From: Streptomyces sp. CB01580
GTDB taxonomy: Bacteria; Actinomycetota; Actinomycetes; Streptomycetales; Streptomycetaceae
Length of the DNA: 64,000 nucleotides
Assembly: GCF_001905795.1 (NCBI RefSeq)
Contig: NZ_LIXJ01000009.1
Span: forward strand, 124,001 to 188,000
Reading direction: 5' to 3'
The position numbers and the translations under genes are program-made. The notes beneath the pieces are model-generated. The model was given only the letters and a program-made list of their open reading frames with translations. It did no database searches and was not told the DNA's origin. Position 1 is the first letter of the stretch. Each line of letters opens with the position of its first letter. Shown here one piece after another: positions 8,725 to 17,167 of this stretch.

Positions 8725-9915
8725 TCAGCGCCCCTTCGGCAGGCCGAGTATCCGCTCGGCGACGATGTTCCGCTGGATCTGCGAGGTGCCCGCGGCGATC
8801 GTGTACGAGAGCGAGGAGAGCCGGTCCAGGACCCATTCCCGGTCCAGATCGGCGGCGTCCGCGCCGAGCACCTCGGCGGCCGTCTCGTACAGCTCCTGGC
8901 GGGCGTGCGAGTAACGCAGTTTGAAGACCGAGCCCCCGGTGCCGGGTACGCCGCCCGTGCCGGACGCGCCCTTGCCGCGCCCGCCGGGGCCCGGCCCCGA
9001 CGCCTCGCTCACGTTCCACTGGGTGAGCCGCCACAGCGCCCGGAACTCGGCGTTCAGCCTGCCCAGTCGTCGGCGCAGCACCGGGTCGTCCCAGCGTCCG
9101 TCGGCCTGTGCTCGGGCGGCCAGGGCGGCCAGGGTGCGGCGGCAGGCGACGACCTCTCCGACGAAGGCCGTGCCGCGTTCGAAGGAGAGCGTGACCATGG
9201 TGACCCGCCAGCCGTCGTTCTCCGCGCCGACCCGGTGGGAGACCGGCACGCGCACCTCGTCGAGGAACATCTCCGCGAACTCGGTGGACCCGGCGAGGGT
9301 GCGCAGCGGGCGGACGGTGACGCCCGGGGTGTCCATCCTCATGGCGAGCCAGGTGATGCCCCGGTGCCGGGGGGCCGCGGGGTCGGTGCGCACCAGCAGT
9401 TCGCACCAGTCGGCGACCTCCGCGTGCGAGGTCCAGATCTTGCTGCCGCTCACCACGTAGTGGTCGCCGTCGCGCATCGCCCGGGTCCGCAGCGCGGCGA
9501 GGTCCGATCCGGCGTCGGGCTCGCTGAACCCCTGGCACCAGATCTCGTCGCCGCGCAGTACGGGGGGCAGCCAGCGCGCCCGCTGTTCGGCGGTTCCCTC
9601 GGCGGCGACGGTGGGCCCGGCGTGCAACAGTCCGACGAAGTTGGCGCCGACGTACGGGGCGCCGGCCTTCTCCGTCTCCTCCAGGAAGATCAGGTGCTGG
9701 GTCGGGGTGGCACCCTGCCCGCCCGCGTCGACGGGCCAGTGCAGGCCTGCGTAGCCGGCGTCGTACAGCATCCGCTGCCAGGCGGTGTCGTACGCGCGCC
9801 GCCCCGGCCAGTCGTCGGGGGCGGGCTTCGCGGGCAGCGCGGGCAGTACGGTGGCCAGCCACGCGCGCAGCCGCGCCCGGAACTCCTCCTCCGCCTCCGT
9901 GTACGCGAGATCCAT
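8725..9915 (-). CDS. Acyl-CoA dehydrogenase, FAD-site-bearing partner
   Basis: A 396-residue ACAD with CQGFSEPDAGSDLA (around 130) and KIWTSHAE, and the terminal QRNIVAERILGLP helix. The start ATG 9915 has a GGGAG site about 10 bases upstream; a longer frame from 10002 reads into the previous gene and is rejected. It is seven bases from both neighbours and transcribed after the amidohydrolase, so amidohydrolase, this ACAD and the short ACAD form one operon. A Gly-rich insert (GPGPGGRGKGASGTGG region) lies near residue 315. Together with the short ACAD it could form a heteromeric dehydrogenase. Confidence 0.92.
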   Translation of the reverse strand: MDLAYTEAEEEFRARLRAWLATVLPALPAKPAPDDWPGRRAYDTAWQRMLYDAGYAGLHWPVDAGGQGATPTQHLIFLEETEKAGAPYVGANFVGLLHAGPTVAAEGTAEQRARWLPPVLRGDEIWCQGFSEPDAGSDLAALRTRAMRDGDHYVVSGSKIWTSHAEVADWCELLVRTDPAAPRHRGITWLAMRMDTPGVTVRPLRTLAGSTEFAEMFLDEVRVPVSHRVGAENDGWRVTMVTLSFERGTAFVGEVVACRRTLAALAARAQADGRWDDPVLRRRLGRLNAEFRALWRLTQWNVSEASGPGPGGRGKGASGTGGVPGTGGSVFKLRYSHARQELYETAAEVLGADAADLDREWVLDRLSSLSYTIAAGTSQIQRNIVAERILGLPKGR

Positions 9916-9922
9916 CGCGCGC

Positions 9923-11152
9923 CTACGCTCCCTGACCGGTACGGCCGTTCGGGGCCGGGCGGCGGTCGAGGTCGAGGCCGAGCATCCGGATCGCGTTTCC
10001 ACGCATCAGTTTGTAGACCGTCTCGTCGTCCAGCCCCTTGACGTGGTCGAGCGCGACCTCCTTGGTGTGCGGGAACGTCGAGTCGACGTGCGGGTAGTCG
10101 GTCTCGAAGGTGGCGTTGTCCCGTCCGACGACGTCGAGCGAGGCGACCCCGTGCTTGTCCCGGAAGAAGCAGCAGAAGATCTGCCGGTAGTAGTACGTGG
10201 ACGGCGGCTCGGGGATCAGGTCGCGCACCCCGCCCCAGGCCCGGTGCTCCTCCCAGACGTCGTCGGCGCGTTCCAGGGCGTACGGGATCCAGCCCATCTG
10301 GCCCTCGCTGTAGGCGAGTTTCAGCTGCGGGAAGCGCACCAGGACCCCGCTGAACAGGAAGTCCATCATCGAGGCCATGGCGTTGTTGAAGGAGAGGCTG
10401 GCCTGGACGGCGGGCGGGGCGTCCGGGGAGGCGGCGGGCATCTGCGAGCTGGACCCGATGTGCATGTTGACGACCGTGCCGGTCTCCTGGCACGCGGCGA
10501 AGAACGGGTCCCAGTAGCCGGTGTGGATCGACGGCAGGCCGAGATGGGTGGGGATCTCGGAGAACGTCACCGCGCGCACCCCGCGCGCCGCGTTCCGGTG
10601 GATCTCCGCGACCGCCAGGTCGATGTCCCAGAGCGGGATGATGCAGAGCGGGACGAGCCGTCCGCCGCTGTCGCCGCACCACTCCTCGACCATCCAGTCG
10701 TTGTAGGCGCGGACACAGGCGAGCGCTACTTCCCTGTCCCGCGCCTCGGCGAAGGTCTGGCCGCAGAAGCGCGGGAAGGTGGGGAAGCACAGGCTCGCCT
10801 CGACGTGGTTGAGGTCCATGTCCTTGAGGCGCTCGGCGGGGTCCCAGCAGCCGGGCCGCATCTCGGCCCGGGTGATGCCCTCCAGCGTCATGTCGTCGCG
10901 GTCGAAGCCGACGGCGGCGATGTTCCGCTTGTACGGGAACTTCAGGTCCTCGTAGATCCACCAGTCCGTGGGCGGCCCGTCCGGGTCCATCGTGATGACG
11001 TACTTGCCGCCGACGTAGGCCAGTTCCCCGATGCCCGCGGTGAGCGGCTGCGGGCCGCGCTCGCGGTACTTGGCGGGCAGCCAGGTGGAGAAGAGGTGCG
11101 GCGGCTCGATCACGTGGTCGTCGACGCTGACGATCCGAGGCAGTTCCGTCAT
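9923..11152 (-). CDS. Amidohydrolase_2 family metal-dependent hydrolase
   Basis: A 409-residue TIM-barrel hydrolase (PF04909). The VDDHVIEP metal site (residues 10-17) opens the protein, NMHIGSS supplies a mid-barrel His, and the ETDYPHVDSTFPHT segment near residue 345 provides the late Asp/His ligands. Relatives decarboxylate or hydrolyse ring compounds (ACMSD-like) or open rings in actinobacterial catabolic clusters. The RBS GAGAAGGGG is close to the ATG. It is the first gene of the leftward operon, with a 17-bp palindrome about 120 bp upstream. It probably removes a carboxyl or opens a ring in a CoA-linked pathway; the substrate is not deducible. Confidence 0.88.
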   Translation of the reverse strand: MTELPRIVSVDDHVIEPPHLFSTWLPAKYRERGPQPLTAGIGELAYVGGKYVITMDPDGPPTDWWIYEDLKFPYKRNIAAVGFDRDDMTLEGITRAEMRPGCWDPAERLKDMDLNHVEASLCFPTFPRFCGQTFAEARDREVALACVRAYNDWMVEEWCGDSGGRLVPLCIIPLWDIDLAVAEIHRNAARGVRAVTFSEIPTHLGLPSIHTGYWDPFFAACQETGTVVNMHIGSSSQMPAASPDAPPAVQASLSFNNAMASMMDFLFSGVLVRFPQLKLAYSEGQMGWIPYALERADDVWEEHRAWGGVRDLIPEPPSTYYYRQIFCCFFRDKHGVASLDVVGRDNATFETDYPHVDSTFPHTKEVALDHVKGLDDETVYKLMRGNAIRMLGLDLDRRPAPNGRTGQGA

Positions 11153-11272
11153 GGTGTCCCCTTCTCCTTCACGGTGTCCCCTGTCCGTCCCCTGCGGGCG
11201 CTTCGCGTCCCCGACGGGGTCTCCTCCGGTCCCCCGCGGCCCCGTTCCGTCCCCGGTGGACGCTTATTCATT

Positions 11273-11289
11273 TCTGATGACCCGTCAGA
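11273..11289. promoter_or_regulatory. 17-bp palindromic operator, copy 2
   Basis: TCTGATGACCCGTCAGA matches copy 1 at most positions and has the same one-base centre. It lies 121 bp before the amidohydrolase ATG in the divergent region with the acyl-CoA synthetase. Confidence 0.68.
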
Positions 11290-11361
11290 TCCAGCTCCGG
11301 ACTCAGGCTAGCCCCGCACCCCTGGACCGACAAGGCGCGGCGCTCTACGCTCTCCGCACGA

Positions 11362-11378
11362 TCTGACTATCCGTCAGC
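11362..11378. promoter_or_regulatory. 17-bp palindromic operator, copy 3
   Basis: TCTGACTATCCGTCAGC keeps the outer TCTGA and CCGTCAG arms. It ends 17 bp before the GTG of the synthetase gene, in position to block its transcription. Copies 2 and 3 are 89 bp apart centre to centre. Confidence 0.65.
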
Positions 11379-11394
11379 TTTTGAGGGGTTCGCC

Positions 11395-12996
11395 GTGGAC
11401 GAGACCGCACACGCGCTGGGCACGTCGGGCACTTTCTGGGAGCTCGTCGAGCGACGGGCCGCCCTGACGCCGGACCGCCCGTTCCTGATCCAGGACGACC
11501 GCACGCTGACCTTCGGGGAGCTGCGGGCCCGCGGCGAACGGGTCGCGGCCGGGCTCTGGGGGATGGGGGTGCGCCCCGGGAGCGTGGTCGTCTGGCAGCT
11601 GCCGACCCGGATCGAGACGGTGTTGCTGTCGTTCGCGCTGACCCGGATCGGGGCCGTGCAGTCGCCCGTCATCCCGTTCCACCGGGACCGCGAGACGGGG
11701 TTCGCGCTGCGCGAGTCGAAGGCCGGCTTCTTCGCCGTACCGGGCACCTGGCGCGGCTTCGACCACACGGCGATGGCGCACCGGCTGGCCGCGGCAAGGA
11801 CCTCGACGCCGGAAGCGGTCACGGCGGAGCCGGCCGCGGCGGCGGCACCGGCGGCCGGGCCCGTACCACTGGTCTTCGAGGTGTACGCGTCGCTGCCGGA
11901 CGGCGATCCGGCCGTACTGCCCCCGCCGCCCGCCGACGGGACCGCGGTCCGCTGGATCTACTGGACCTCGGGCACCACCTCCGACCCGAAGGGGGTCCTG
12001 CACACCGACCGCAGCCTGATCGCGGGCGGCTCCTGCCTGGCCCACGCGCTGCGTCTGTCGGCCGACGACATCGGCTCGATCGCGTTCCCGTTCGCCCATG
12101 TCGGCGGGCCCGACTACGCGGTGATGCTGCTGCTCTACGGGTTCCCGGCGGTGCTCTTCGAGCACTTCGCGATGCCGGACGCGCTGGCGGAGTACCGGCG
12201 CCACGGAGTGACGGTCGCGGGCGGTTCCACGGCGTTCTACTCGATGTTCCTGGCCGAGCAGCGCAGGACCCCGGACCGCGGGCCGGTCCCCACCCTGCGG
12301 CTGCTGGCGGGCGGCGGGGCGCCGAAGCCTCCGGAGCTGTACCACGCGGTGGTGCGGGAGATGGGCGTCCAGCTGACCCATGGGTACGGCATGACCGAGG
12401 TCCCCATGATCACGATGGGCGCCCCCGACGACACGGCGGAACACCTCGCCGGGACGGAGGGGCGCCCGCCCGCGGGCATGGAGATCCGGATCACGGACGA
12501 GTCCGGCATGCCGTTGCCGCACGGTACGGACGGCGAGGTGCGGTTGCGCGGGGAGGCCGTCTGCAAGGGATATCTGGACCCTGCGGCGACGGCCGCCGCC
12601 TTCGACGCCGACGGGTTCCTGATCACCGGGGACATCGGCCACGTCGAGCCGAGCGGGCACCTGGTGCTCACCGGGCGGCTGAAGGACATCATCATCCGCA
12701 AGGGCGAGAACGTCTCCGCCAAGGAGCTGGAGGACCTGCTGCACGGACACCCGGAGGTCGGGGACGTGGCGGTGATCGGGCTCCCGGACGCGGAGCGCGG
12801 CGAGCGGGTCTGCGCGGTCGTGGAGCAGCCCGCGGGCGCCGCCCCGCTGACCCTGCCGGACATCACCGGCTACCTGCGGGAACGGGGACTCTCCGTGTAC
12901 AAGCTGCCGGAACAGCTGGAGGTGGTCGCGGAGCTGCCGCGCAACGAGACCCTGCGGAAGGTGCTGAAGTACCGGCTGCGGGAGCGGTTCTCCTGA
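11395..12996 (+). CDS. Class I adenylate-forming acyl-CoA synthetase
   Basis: A 533-residue ligase that activates a carboxylic acid as acyl-AMP and transfers it to CoA. The P-loop YWTSGTTSDPKG (about 190-201), GYGMTE (about 335-340), TGDIG (about 414) and GRLKDIIIRKGENV hinge block are all present, and the catalytic Lys is in the terminal RNETLRKVLKYRLRE. It resembles cyclohexanecarboxylate-CoA or CaiC-like ligases. A Pro/Ala-rich linker interrupts the N-domain at about 140-155. GTG start with GAGGGG upstream. It is divergent from the amidohydrolase operon, shares operator copies 2 and 3, and supplies the entry step of the locus. Confidence 0.9.
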   Translation: MDETAHALGTSGTFWELVERRAALTPDRPFLIQDDRTLTFGELRARGERVAAGLWGMGVRPGSVVVWQLPTRIETVLLSFALTRIGAVQSPVIPFHRDRETGFALRESKAGFFAVPGTWRGFDHTAMAHRLAAARTSTPEAVTAEPAAAAAPAAGPVPLVFEVYASLPDGDPAVLPPPPADGTAVRWIYWTSGTTSDPKGVLHTDRSLIAGGSCLAHALRLSADDIGSIAFPFAHVGGPDYAVMLLLYGFPAVLFEHFAMPDALAEYRRHGVTVAGGSTAFYSMFLAEQRRTPDRGPVPTLRLLAGGGAPKPPELYHAVVREMGVQLTHGYGMTEVPMITMGAPDDTAEHLAGTEGRPPAGMEIRITDESGMPLPHGTDGEVRLRGEAVCKGYLDPAATAAAFDADGFLITGDIGHVEPSGHLVLTGRLKDIIIRKGENVSAKELEDLLHGHPEVGDVAVIGLPDAERGERVCAVVEQPAGAAPLTLPDITGYLRERGLSVYKLPEQLEVVAELPRNETLRKVLKYRLRERFS

Positions 12997-13015
12997 CGGC
13001 GAGCGGTTCTCCTGT

Positions 13016-13045
13016 CGGCGGGAACCGGCGCCCCGGTTCCCGCCG
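13016..13045. terminator. Bidirectional hairpin terminator
   Basis: A perfect 13-bp inverted repeat (CGGCGGGAACCGG and its complement) with a four-base loop sits between the convergent ends of the synthetase and STAS genes. Confidence 0.8.
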
Positions 13046-13049
13046 GTCC

Positions 13050-13424
13050 TCAGACCGGGAGCGGCCGGGCCCCGTCGTCGACGGCTGCGCGCCGGTCGGG
13101 GTAGACGTCGAAGAGACGGCGTACACCGAGCGCGCAGATGACCCGGTTGACGTGCGAGCCCTCCTCCGCGCCCCGCGCCGGGAGGATCAGCCGCAGCCGG
13201 CCCCCGCACGAGCGCATCAGGCGGCGGGCCGCGATCAGTACGCCGACGCCGCTGGAATCGCAGAACTGGACCTCGGAGAGGTCGAGCACCACGTCGTGGC
13301 GGCCCTCGGCGACCGCCTCGTGGACGGACTGGCGCATCGCAGGCGACGACACCAGATCCAGCTCGCCGCGCATGCGCAGCACGGTCCAGTCGCCGTGCAC
13401 GGTCTCGGCCACTTTCAGTGTCAC
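13050..13424 (-). CDS. STAS-domain anti-sigma factor antagonist
   Basis: A 124-residue single STAS domain of the SpoIIAA/RsbV type. The segment VVLDLSEVQFCDSSGVGVL (about 50-68) contains the conserved DSSG whose serine is phosphorylated by a cognate HATPase kinase. Such antagonists bind the anti-sigma kinase and release a sigma factor. The GTG 13424 start is inferred because the STAS fold begins immediately after it; the longer open frame upstream has no suitable start. It is divergent from the sigma factor gene at 13767, so the two may share a regulatory region, and an HATPase-type partner is encoded at 6380-7018. Confidence 0.88.
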   Translation of the reverse strand: MTLKVAETVHGDWTVLRMRGELDLVSSPAMRQSVHEAVAEGRHDVVLDLSEVQFCDSSGVGVLIAARRLMRSCGGRLRLILPARGAEEGSHVNRVICALGVRRLFDVYPDRRAAVDDGARPLPV

Positions 13425-13766
13425 GCGACGGGGCCTCTCGTTCCGTGTCTTCCGACGTTGTTCCGTAACGTCGACTTCTTGACTGCTTCCGGCTGTTCCC
13501 GACCGAATCAACCGACGTTCCGGAGGTTTCCGTTCCTTCTCGCGGGTGCCCCCGCCGCAGGCCCATGAAACACCGACTCGCGCGAGAGGGCATAGTCGTG
13601 TTCGAACCGAAATGATTGGTTCGAGTACGATTTCGCCACCGCGGTGAGACGGCGCCTTCTTTACCACGTCCGGCCTCTCCGGGGGCGCACTTGCCACAAA
13701 GGGTCGTCCGTGGTCGGCGCCGCCGACTACATTCGGTGTGACGAGGGGAACAGGGCTGGGGGTCGC
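13425..13766. other. Divergent intergenic region with a 35-bp inverted repeat
   Basis: No gene seen. At 13596-13630 two 13-base arms (TCGTgtTCGAACC and GGTTCGAgtACGA) are separated by nine bases, one in 13 positions of each arm being unpaired at the gt dinucleotides. It could be an operator or a hairpin for the sigma factor gene 137 bp downstream. The composition here is locally AT-richer. Confidence 0.5.
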
Positions 13767-14345
13767 ATGGCGAGAAACGCACCACCCCGCTGGGACCGCA
13801 AGATGCAGCAGCGGCTGGCGCGCGGTGAGGCGGCCGCCCTCGGCGAGCTCTACGACCGGTTCGCCTCTCTCGTGCACAGCCAGGCCCACCGGATGCTCGA
13901 CGACGAGGCGGCCGCGGACCAGGTGACCCGCGAGGTCTTCGGTTACGTGTGGGAGAACCCGGACGCCTACGACCCGAAGCAGGGCTCGATGCGCTCCTGG
14001 GTGGCCCGTCTCGCGCACCGGCACTCCGTACGGCGGCTGCGCGAGACGTACCGCCCCGCCGAGGACGCGGACGGGCGGACCGGCGCCGAGCTGGAGGAGC
14101 GGGTGCGCCGGGCCACGGCCTCGGCCCGCGCCGACTACATCGTGACGTCCATGCCCGCCCCGTTGCGCGCCGCGCTGGAGCTCGCCTACGTCCAGCGCAG
14201 GGACTACCGGCAGGCCGCCGCCGACCTCGGGGTCACCGAGGACGAGGCCCGTCGCCGGCTGCGGCTCGGGCTGCAGCTGCTGTCCACCGCCCACACCCAC
14301 CCGCTGGAGGGTGCGTCCCCGCCCGGATACGGACGGGCGCTGTGA
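13767..14345 (+). CDS. ECF-like RNA polymerase sigma factor
   Basis: A 192-residue sigma-70 family protein. Region 2 (residues about 15-80: LYDRFASLVHSQAHRMLDDEAAADQVTREVFGYVW) and region 4 (about 130-180: MPAPLRAALELAYVQRRDYRQAAADLGVTEDEARRRLRLGL) are recognisable, and region 3 is absent as in ECF factors. The ATG at 13767 is preceded by a GGGGG run. The stop overlaps the GTG of the next gene by four bases, the usual coupling of sigma factor and anti-sigma gene. It should direct core polymerase to its own regulon under the control of that partner. Confidence 0.92.
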   Translation: MARNAPPRWDRKMQQRLARGEAAALGELYDRFASLVHSQAHRMLDDEAAADQVTREVFGYVWENPDAYDPKQGSMRSWVARLAHRHSVRRLRETYRPAEDADGRTGAELEERVRRATASARADYIVTSMPAPLRAALELAYVQRRDYRQAAADLGVTEDEARRRLRLGLQLLSTAHTHPLEGASPPGYGRAL

Positions 14346-15811
14346 CCACCGACGGCAACGCGCAGGGACGCGACGACGAGAGCGAGGGACGCGACGAGGA
14401 GGTACGGGGCGCACCGCGCATACCGGGACCGCGGGCGGCCGCCGACGACTTCGACCTCGGCTCCCTGCCGCTGCCGCCGCTCGCCCCGGCGTCCCCGCCC
14501 GAGGAGCGGCACCGGACGCCGGACGAGCGACCGTGGGCACCCGACGAACCGCGGCCGACGACACCGGAACGGGAATCCGCCGTGGCACCATCCGGCCCGC
14601 AGAACCCGCGATCGAACCCGCAGAGCCCGCCGGGCTCGCCGAATCCACAGGGCCCGCCGTTGTCGCAGAAGCCGATGGGGCCGCCGGCTCCGCTGCTGCC
14701 CCATCGCGTCCTCAAAGCGCTGCTCGGCGCCTGGGCGCTGGCCGCGTGCTCGGCGGAGGAGACCGAGGCCGTCGAGGCCCATCTGACCGAGTGCGCCACC
14801 TGCGCGGACGAGGCGTTGCGGCTGCGCGACGCGGTCGGCCTGTTGCAGACCGACCGCGGTCTGGATCTCGATCCGGCGCTGCGTTCCCGGGTGATCGACT
14901 CCTGCCTGACCCGTCGCCCGGCCGCCATCCCGGTACCGGACTGGGCCGCTCCGTACGAGGCGGAGACCGCCCGGCTCGACGCGCTGCTGCACGACATCGG
15001 CGACTCCGAGTGGCACGCCCCGGTGCGGCTGAAGTGGTTCGAGGACGAGGAGCAGGCCCGTCGCAGGACGACGGTCGCGGGCGTCGTCGGCCATCTCATG
15101 ACCGTCGACGGGCTGGTCGGCACGGCCCTCGGTCTGGACGTGCCGCTCGGCGACGGCACCATCGGCCGGGCCGAGGACTGGCCGCTGTCGCCCACCGCCC
15201 GCACGGAGCGGTACTGGTCCGCGACCCGTCTGCCGCCCACCCGCTCGGTCCACGACCCGTGGCGGGCGCAGAGCCACACCCTCATCCGCACGGTGTCGTT
15301 CGCGGGCCGCCGGGTCTCCGAGCTCTCCGTCCCGTACGGCGACTTCGCGCTGCCGATGCACGACGCGCTGCTGGAGCGCGCCTTCGAATGCTGGGTGCAC
15401 GGCGGTGACATCGCGGACGCGGTGGACTACCCGTACGAGTCGCCGTCCGCCCCGCATCTGAACCGGATCGTCGACCTGGCGGCCCGGGTGCTGCCCGCTG
15501 CGCTGGCCGAACGCCGCAGGACGGGACTGGCCGGGCCCGTAAGCCATCTGGTGACGGCGGGTTCGCCGGGCCGTTCGCTGCATCTGGAGATCGAGGGCTC
15601 GGGCGGCGGCAACTGGTACATCCCGCTGGACTCCCCCGCCGCCTCCGGTTCGCCCGCGCACACGGTGGCGCAGATCGCGCTGGACAGCGTCGAGTTCTGC
15701 CAGCTGATCGCCGGGCGGGTGCCTCCGGTGGACGCGGCGGCCGGTCAGCAGGGCGACCGCGAGGCGATTCGCGATGTCCTGTTCACCGCGGCCTCGCTGA
15801 GCCGCCTCTGA
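14342..15811 (+). CDS. Zinc-finger anti-sigma factor fused to a DinB/MDMPI-like domain
   Basis: A 489-residue protein translationally coupled to the sigma gene. The N-terminal 110 residues are a Pro/Arg/Glu-rich linker. Residues about 125-165 hold a zinc-binding anti-sigma motif (AACSAEETEAVEAHLTECATCADEAL, giving His and CxxC ligands). Residues about 210-480 resemble the mycothiol-dependent maleylpyruvate isomerase/DinB-2 fold (LDALLHDIGDSEWHAPVRL). Binding of zinc or a thiol by this fold could let the protein sense redox or thiol state and release the sigma factor; that is inference. No membrane segment is seen, so it acts in the cytoplasm. Confidence 0.82.
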   Translation: MTTDGNAQGRDDESEGRDEEVRGAPRIPGPRAAADDFDLGSLPLPPLAPASPPEERHRTPDERPWAPDEPRPTTPERESAVAPSGPQNPRSNPQSPPGSPNPQGPPLSQKPMGPPAPLLPHRVLKALLGAWALAACSAEETEAVEAHLTECATCADEALRLRDAVGLLQTDRGLDLDPALRSRVIDSCLTRRPAAIPVPDWAAPYEAETARLDALLHDIGDSEWHAPVRLKWFEDEEQARRRTTVAGVVGHLMTVDGLVGTALGLDVPLGDGTIGRAEDWPLSPTARTERYWSATRLPPTRSVHDPWRAQSHTLIRTVSFAGRRVSELSVPYGDFALPMHDALLERAFECWVHGGDIADAVDYPYESPSAPHLNRIVDLAARVLPAALAERRRTGLAGPVSHLVTAGSPGRSLHLEIEGSGGGNWYIPLDSPAASGSPAHTVAQIALDSVEFCQLIAGRVPPVDAAAGQQGDREAIRDVLFTAASLSRL

Positions 15812-16155
15812 GAACTCCCGACGAACTGATCTCCGCGGTGGTCGGGTCGTCCGGGGAGCGGTGATCCGGGAGGGGCAGGGCGGCTCGGCCGAAGCCGTGG
15901 GACATCGGCGGCGAGTTGTGGGCGGCGACCGGGCCGCCGCTGCCGAACGTGGAACGTCGCACCCGGCAGCCGGGGCGCAAGCGGCATCCGGACCGGCTGG
16001 TTGCCGTCTCGGCCTCGCCTGCCACGAGGCCCGTCGGGCCGGTGGTGCGAGCCCGGCCCTCTCGAACCGGCCCCCGTCCGGGGGCTGTTAACCTGCGGCG
16101 ATCCATTCTTCCCTCACCGGACTTCTACCAGTCCCTCACCGACGAGAGGTTGTGC
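15812..16155. other. 344-bp intergenic region
   Basis: I see no gene. The right end holds a GTTAAC box at about 16088-16093, and GAGAGG at 16144-16149 is the ribosome site for the secreted protein gene. Confidence 0.45.
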
Positions 16156-16956
16156 ATGCGCGCAGGCAGATCCGGCTTCGCGGTCGTGGTCGCGGGAACG
16201 CTCGCCCTGGGAGCGTTCACCGCGCCGTCCGCGCAGGCGGCGGACACCGGTGTCAAGGTGTCGAACCTGGTCCTGAACAAGGGCAGGCCCATCATCGTGG
16301 GTACGTCCGGAGAGGTCAGGCCCACCTTCACGTACCGCGTGTCGTGGCCGTCCGGCCTCAAGCAGTCCGACGTGAGCACCCACCTGTACCTGTACCACGG
16401 CACCACCGCCGCCAAGGCCTCGGAGCGCGGGGGCATCTACATGGCCCTCACCGCCTGTGGGTCCGGCTCCGTGGCCGCCGACTGCAAGGGCGAGCTGTAC
16501 ATCGACCCGCGGTACACCCTCGACGCGAACAACGACGCCACGACCTGGAAGAGCGCCGTCTGGGTACGCATCTGGAACGCGAAGGGCGGGCTCAGGAAAG
16601 AGGAGTATCTGCCCCTCTCCGCCACCGTGCGGGTCAAGCGCGCGGCGAAGGTGACCGTCGACGCCTCGCCCGAGCCCGTCGCCAAGGGCGGCAGGCTCAC
16701 CGTCACCGGCAAGATCACCCGCGCGGACTGGGCGAAGCACAAGTACACCGGCTTCGGCGGCAAGGCGGCCAAACTCCAGTTCCGCAAGGCCGGTACCAGC
16801 ACGTACAAGACGGTCAAGATCGTGAAGGCGAACTCGACCGGCGCCCTGAAGACCACGGTCACCGCCTCCGCCGACGGCTACTGGCGCTGGACCTTCGGCG
16901 AGACGGACACGACCGGCGGCGCGACCGCGGCCGGCGACTACGTCGACGTCAAGTGA
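16156..16956 (+). CDS. Secreted protein of unknown function
   Basis: A 266-residue exported protein. Residues 1-29 are a Sec signal peptide (two Arg, a hydrophobic stretch, and cleavage after SAQA). The mature part is rich in beta strands, Lys and Thr, with two Ig/FN3-like halves: residues 32-150 (VKVSNLVLNKGRPIIVG onward), with one likely disulphide in CGSGSVAADC, and residues 165-266, which resemble the YDG/stalk-like repeats of actinobacterial surface proteins (VTVDASPEPVAKGGRLTVTGKI). GAGAGG lies six bases before the ATG. It is monocistronic and followed by a strong hairpin. No enzymatic motif is visible; a structural or cell-surface role is a guess. Confidence 0.82.
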   Translation: MRAGRSGFAVVVAGTLALGAFTAPSAQAADTGVKVSNLVLNKGRPIIVGTSGEVRPTFTYRVSWPSGLKQSDVSTHLYLYHGTTAAKASERGGIYMALTACGSGSVAADCKGELYIDPRYTLDANNDATTWKSAVWVRIWNAKGGLRKEEYLPLSATVRVKRAAKVTVDASPEPVAKGGRLTVTGKITRADWAKHKYTGFGGKAAKLQFRKAGTSTYKTVKIVKANSTGALKTTVTASADGYWRWTFGETDTTGGATAAGDYVDVK

Positions 16957-16971
16957 CGCTCTCCGTTCCGC

Positions 16972-17010
16972 GGAGCAGGCCGACCGGGTAGCCCCGGGAC
17001 GGCCTGCTCC
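16972..17010 (+). terminator. Hairpin terminator after the secreted protein gene
   Basis: GGAGCAGGCCG and its exact complement flank a 17-base loop, starting 15 bp after the stop codon. Confidence 0.78.
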
Positions 17011-17167
17011 GGATTCCCGGAGCGCCGGGTGGGACGGTCCTGGCCGCCGAACCGGTCGGCCGGGCCGTCCGACCCGGTGCGCGACACCCCGCCCGCGCCC
17101 TGGACGAGCGGGGACGGGGACGGGGGCGCGCGGCGTGCGGCGTGCGGCCCTCAGCGTGCGGCGCGCG

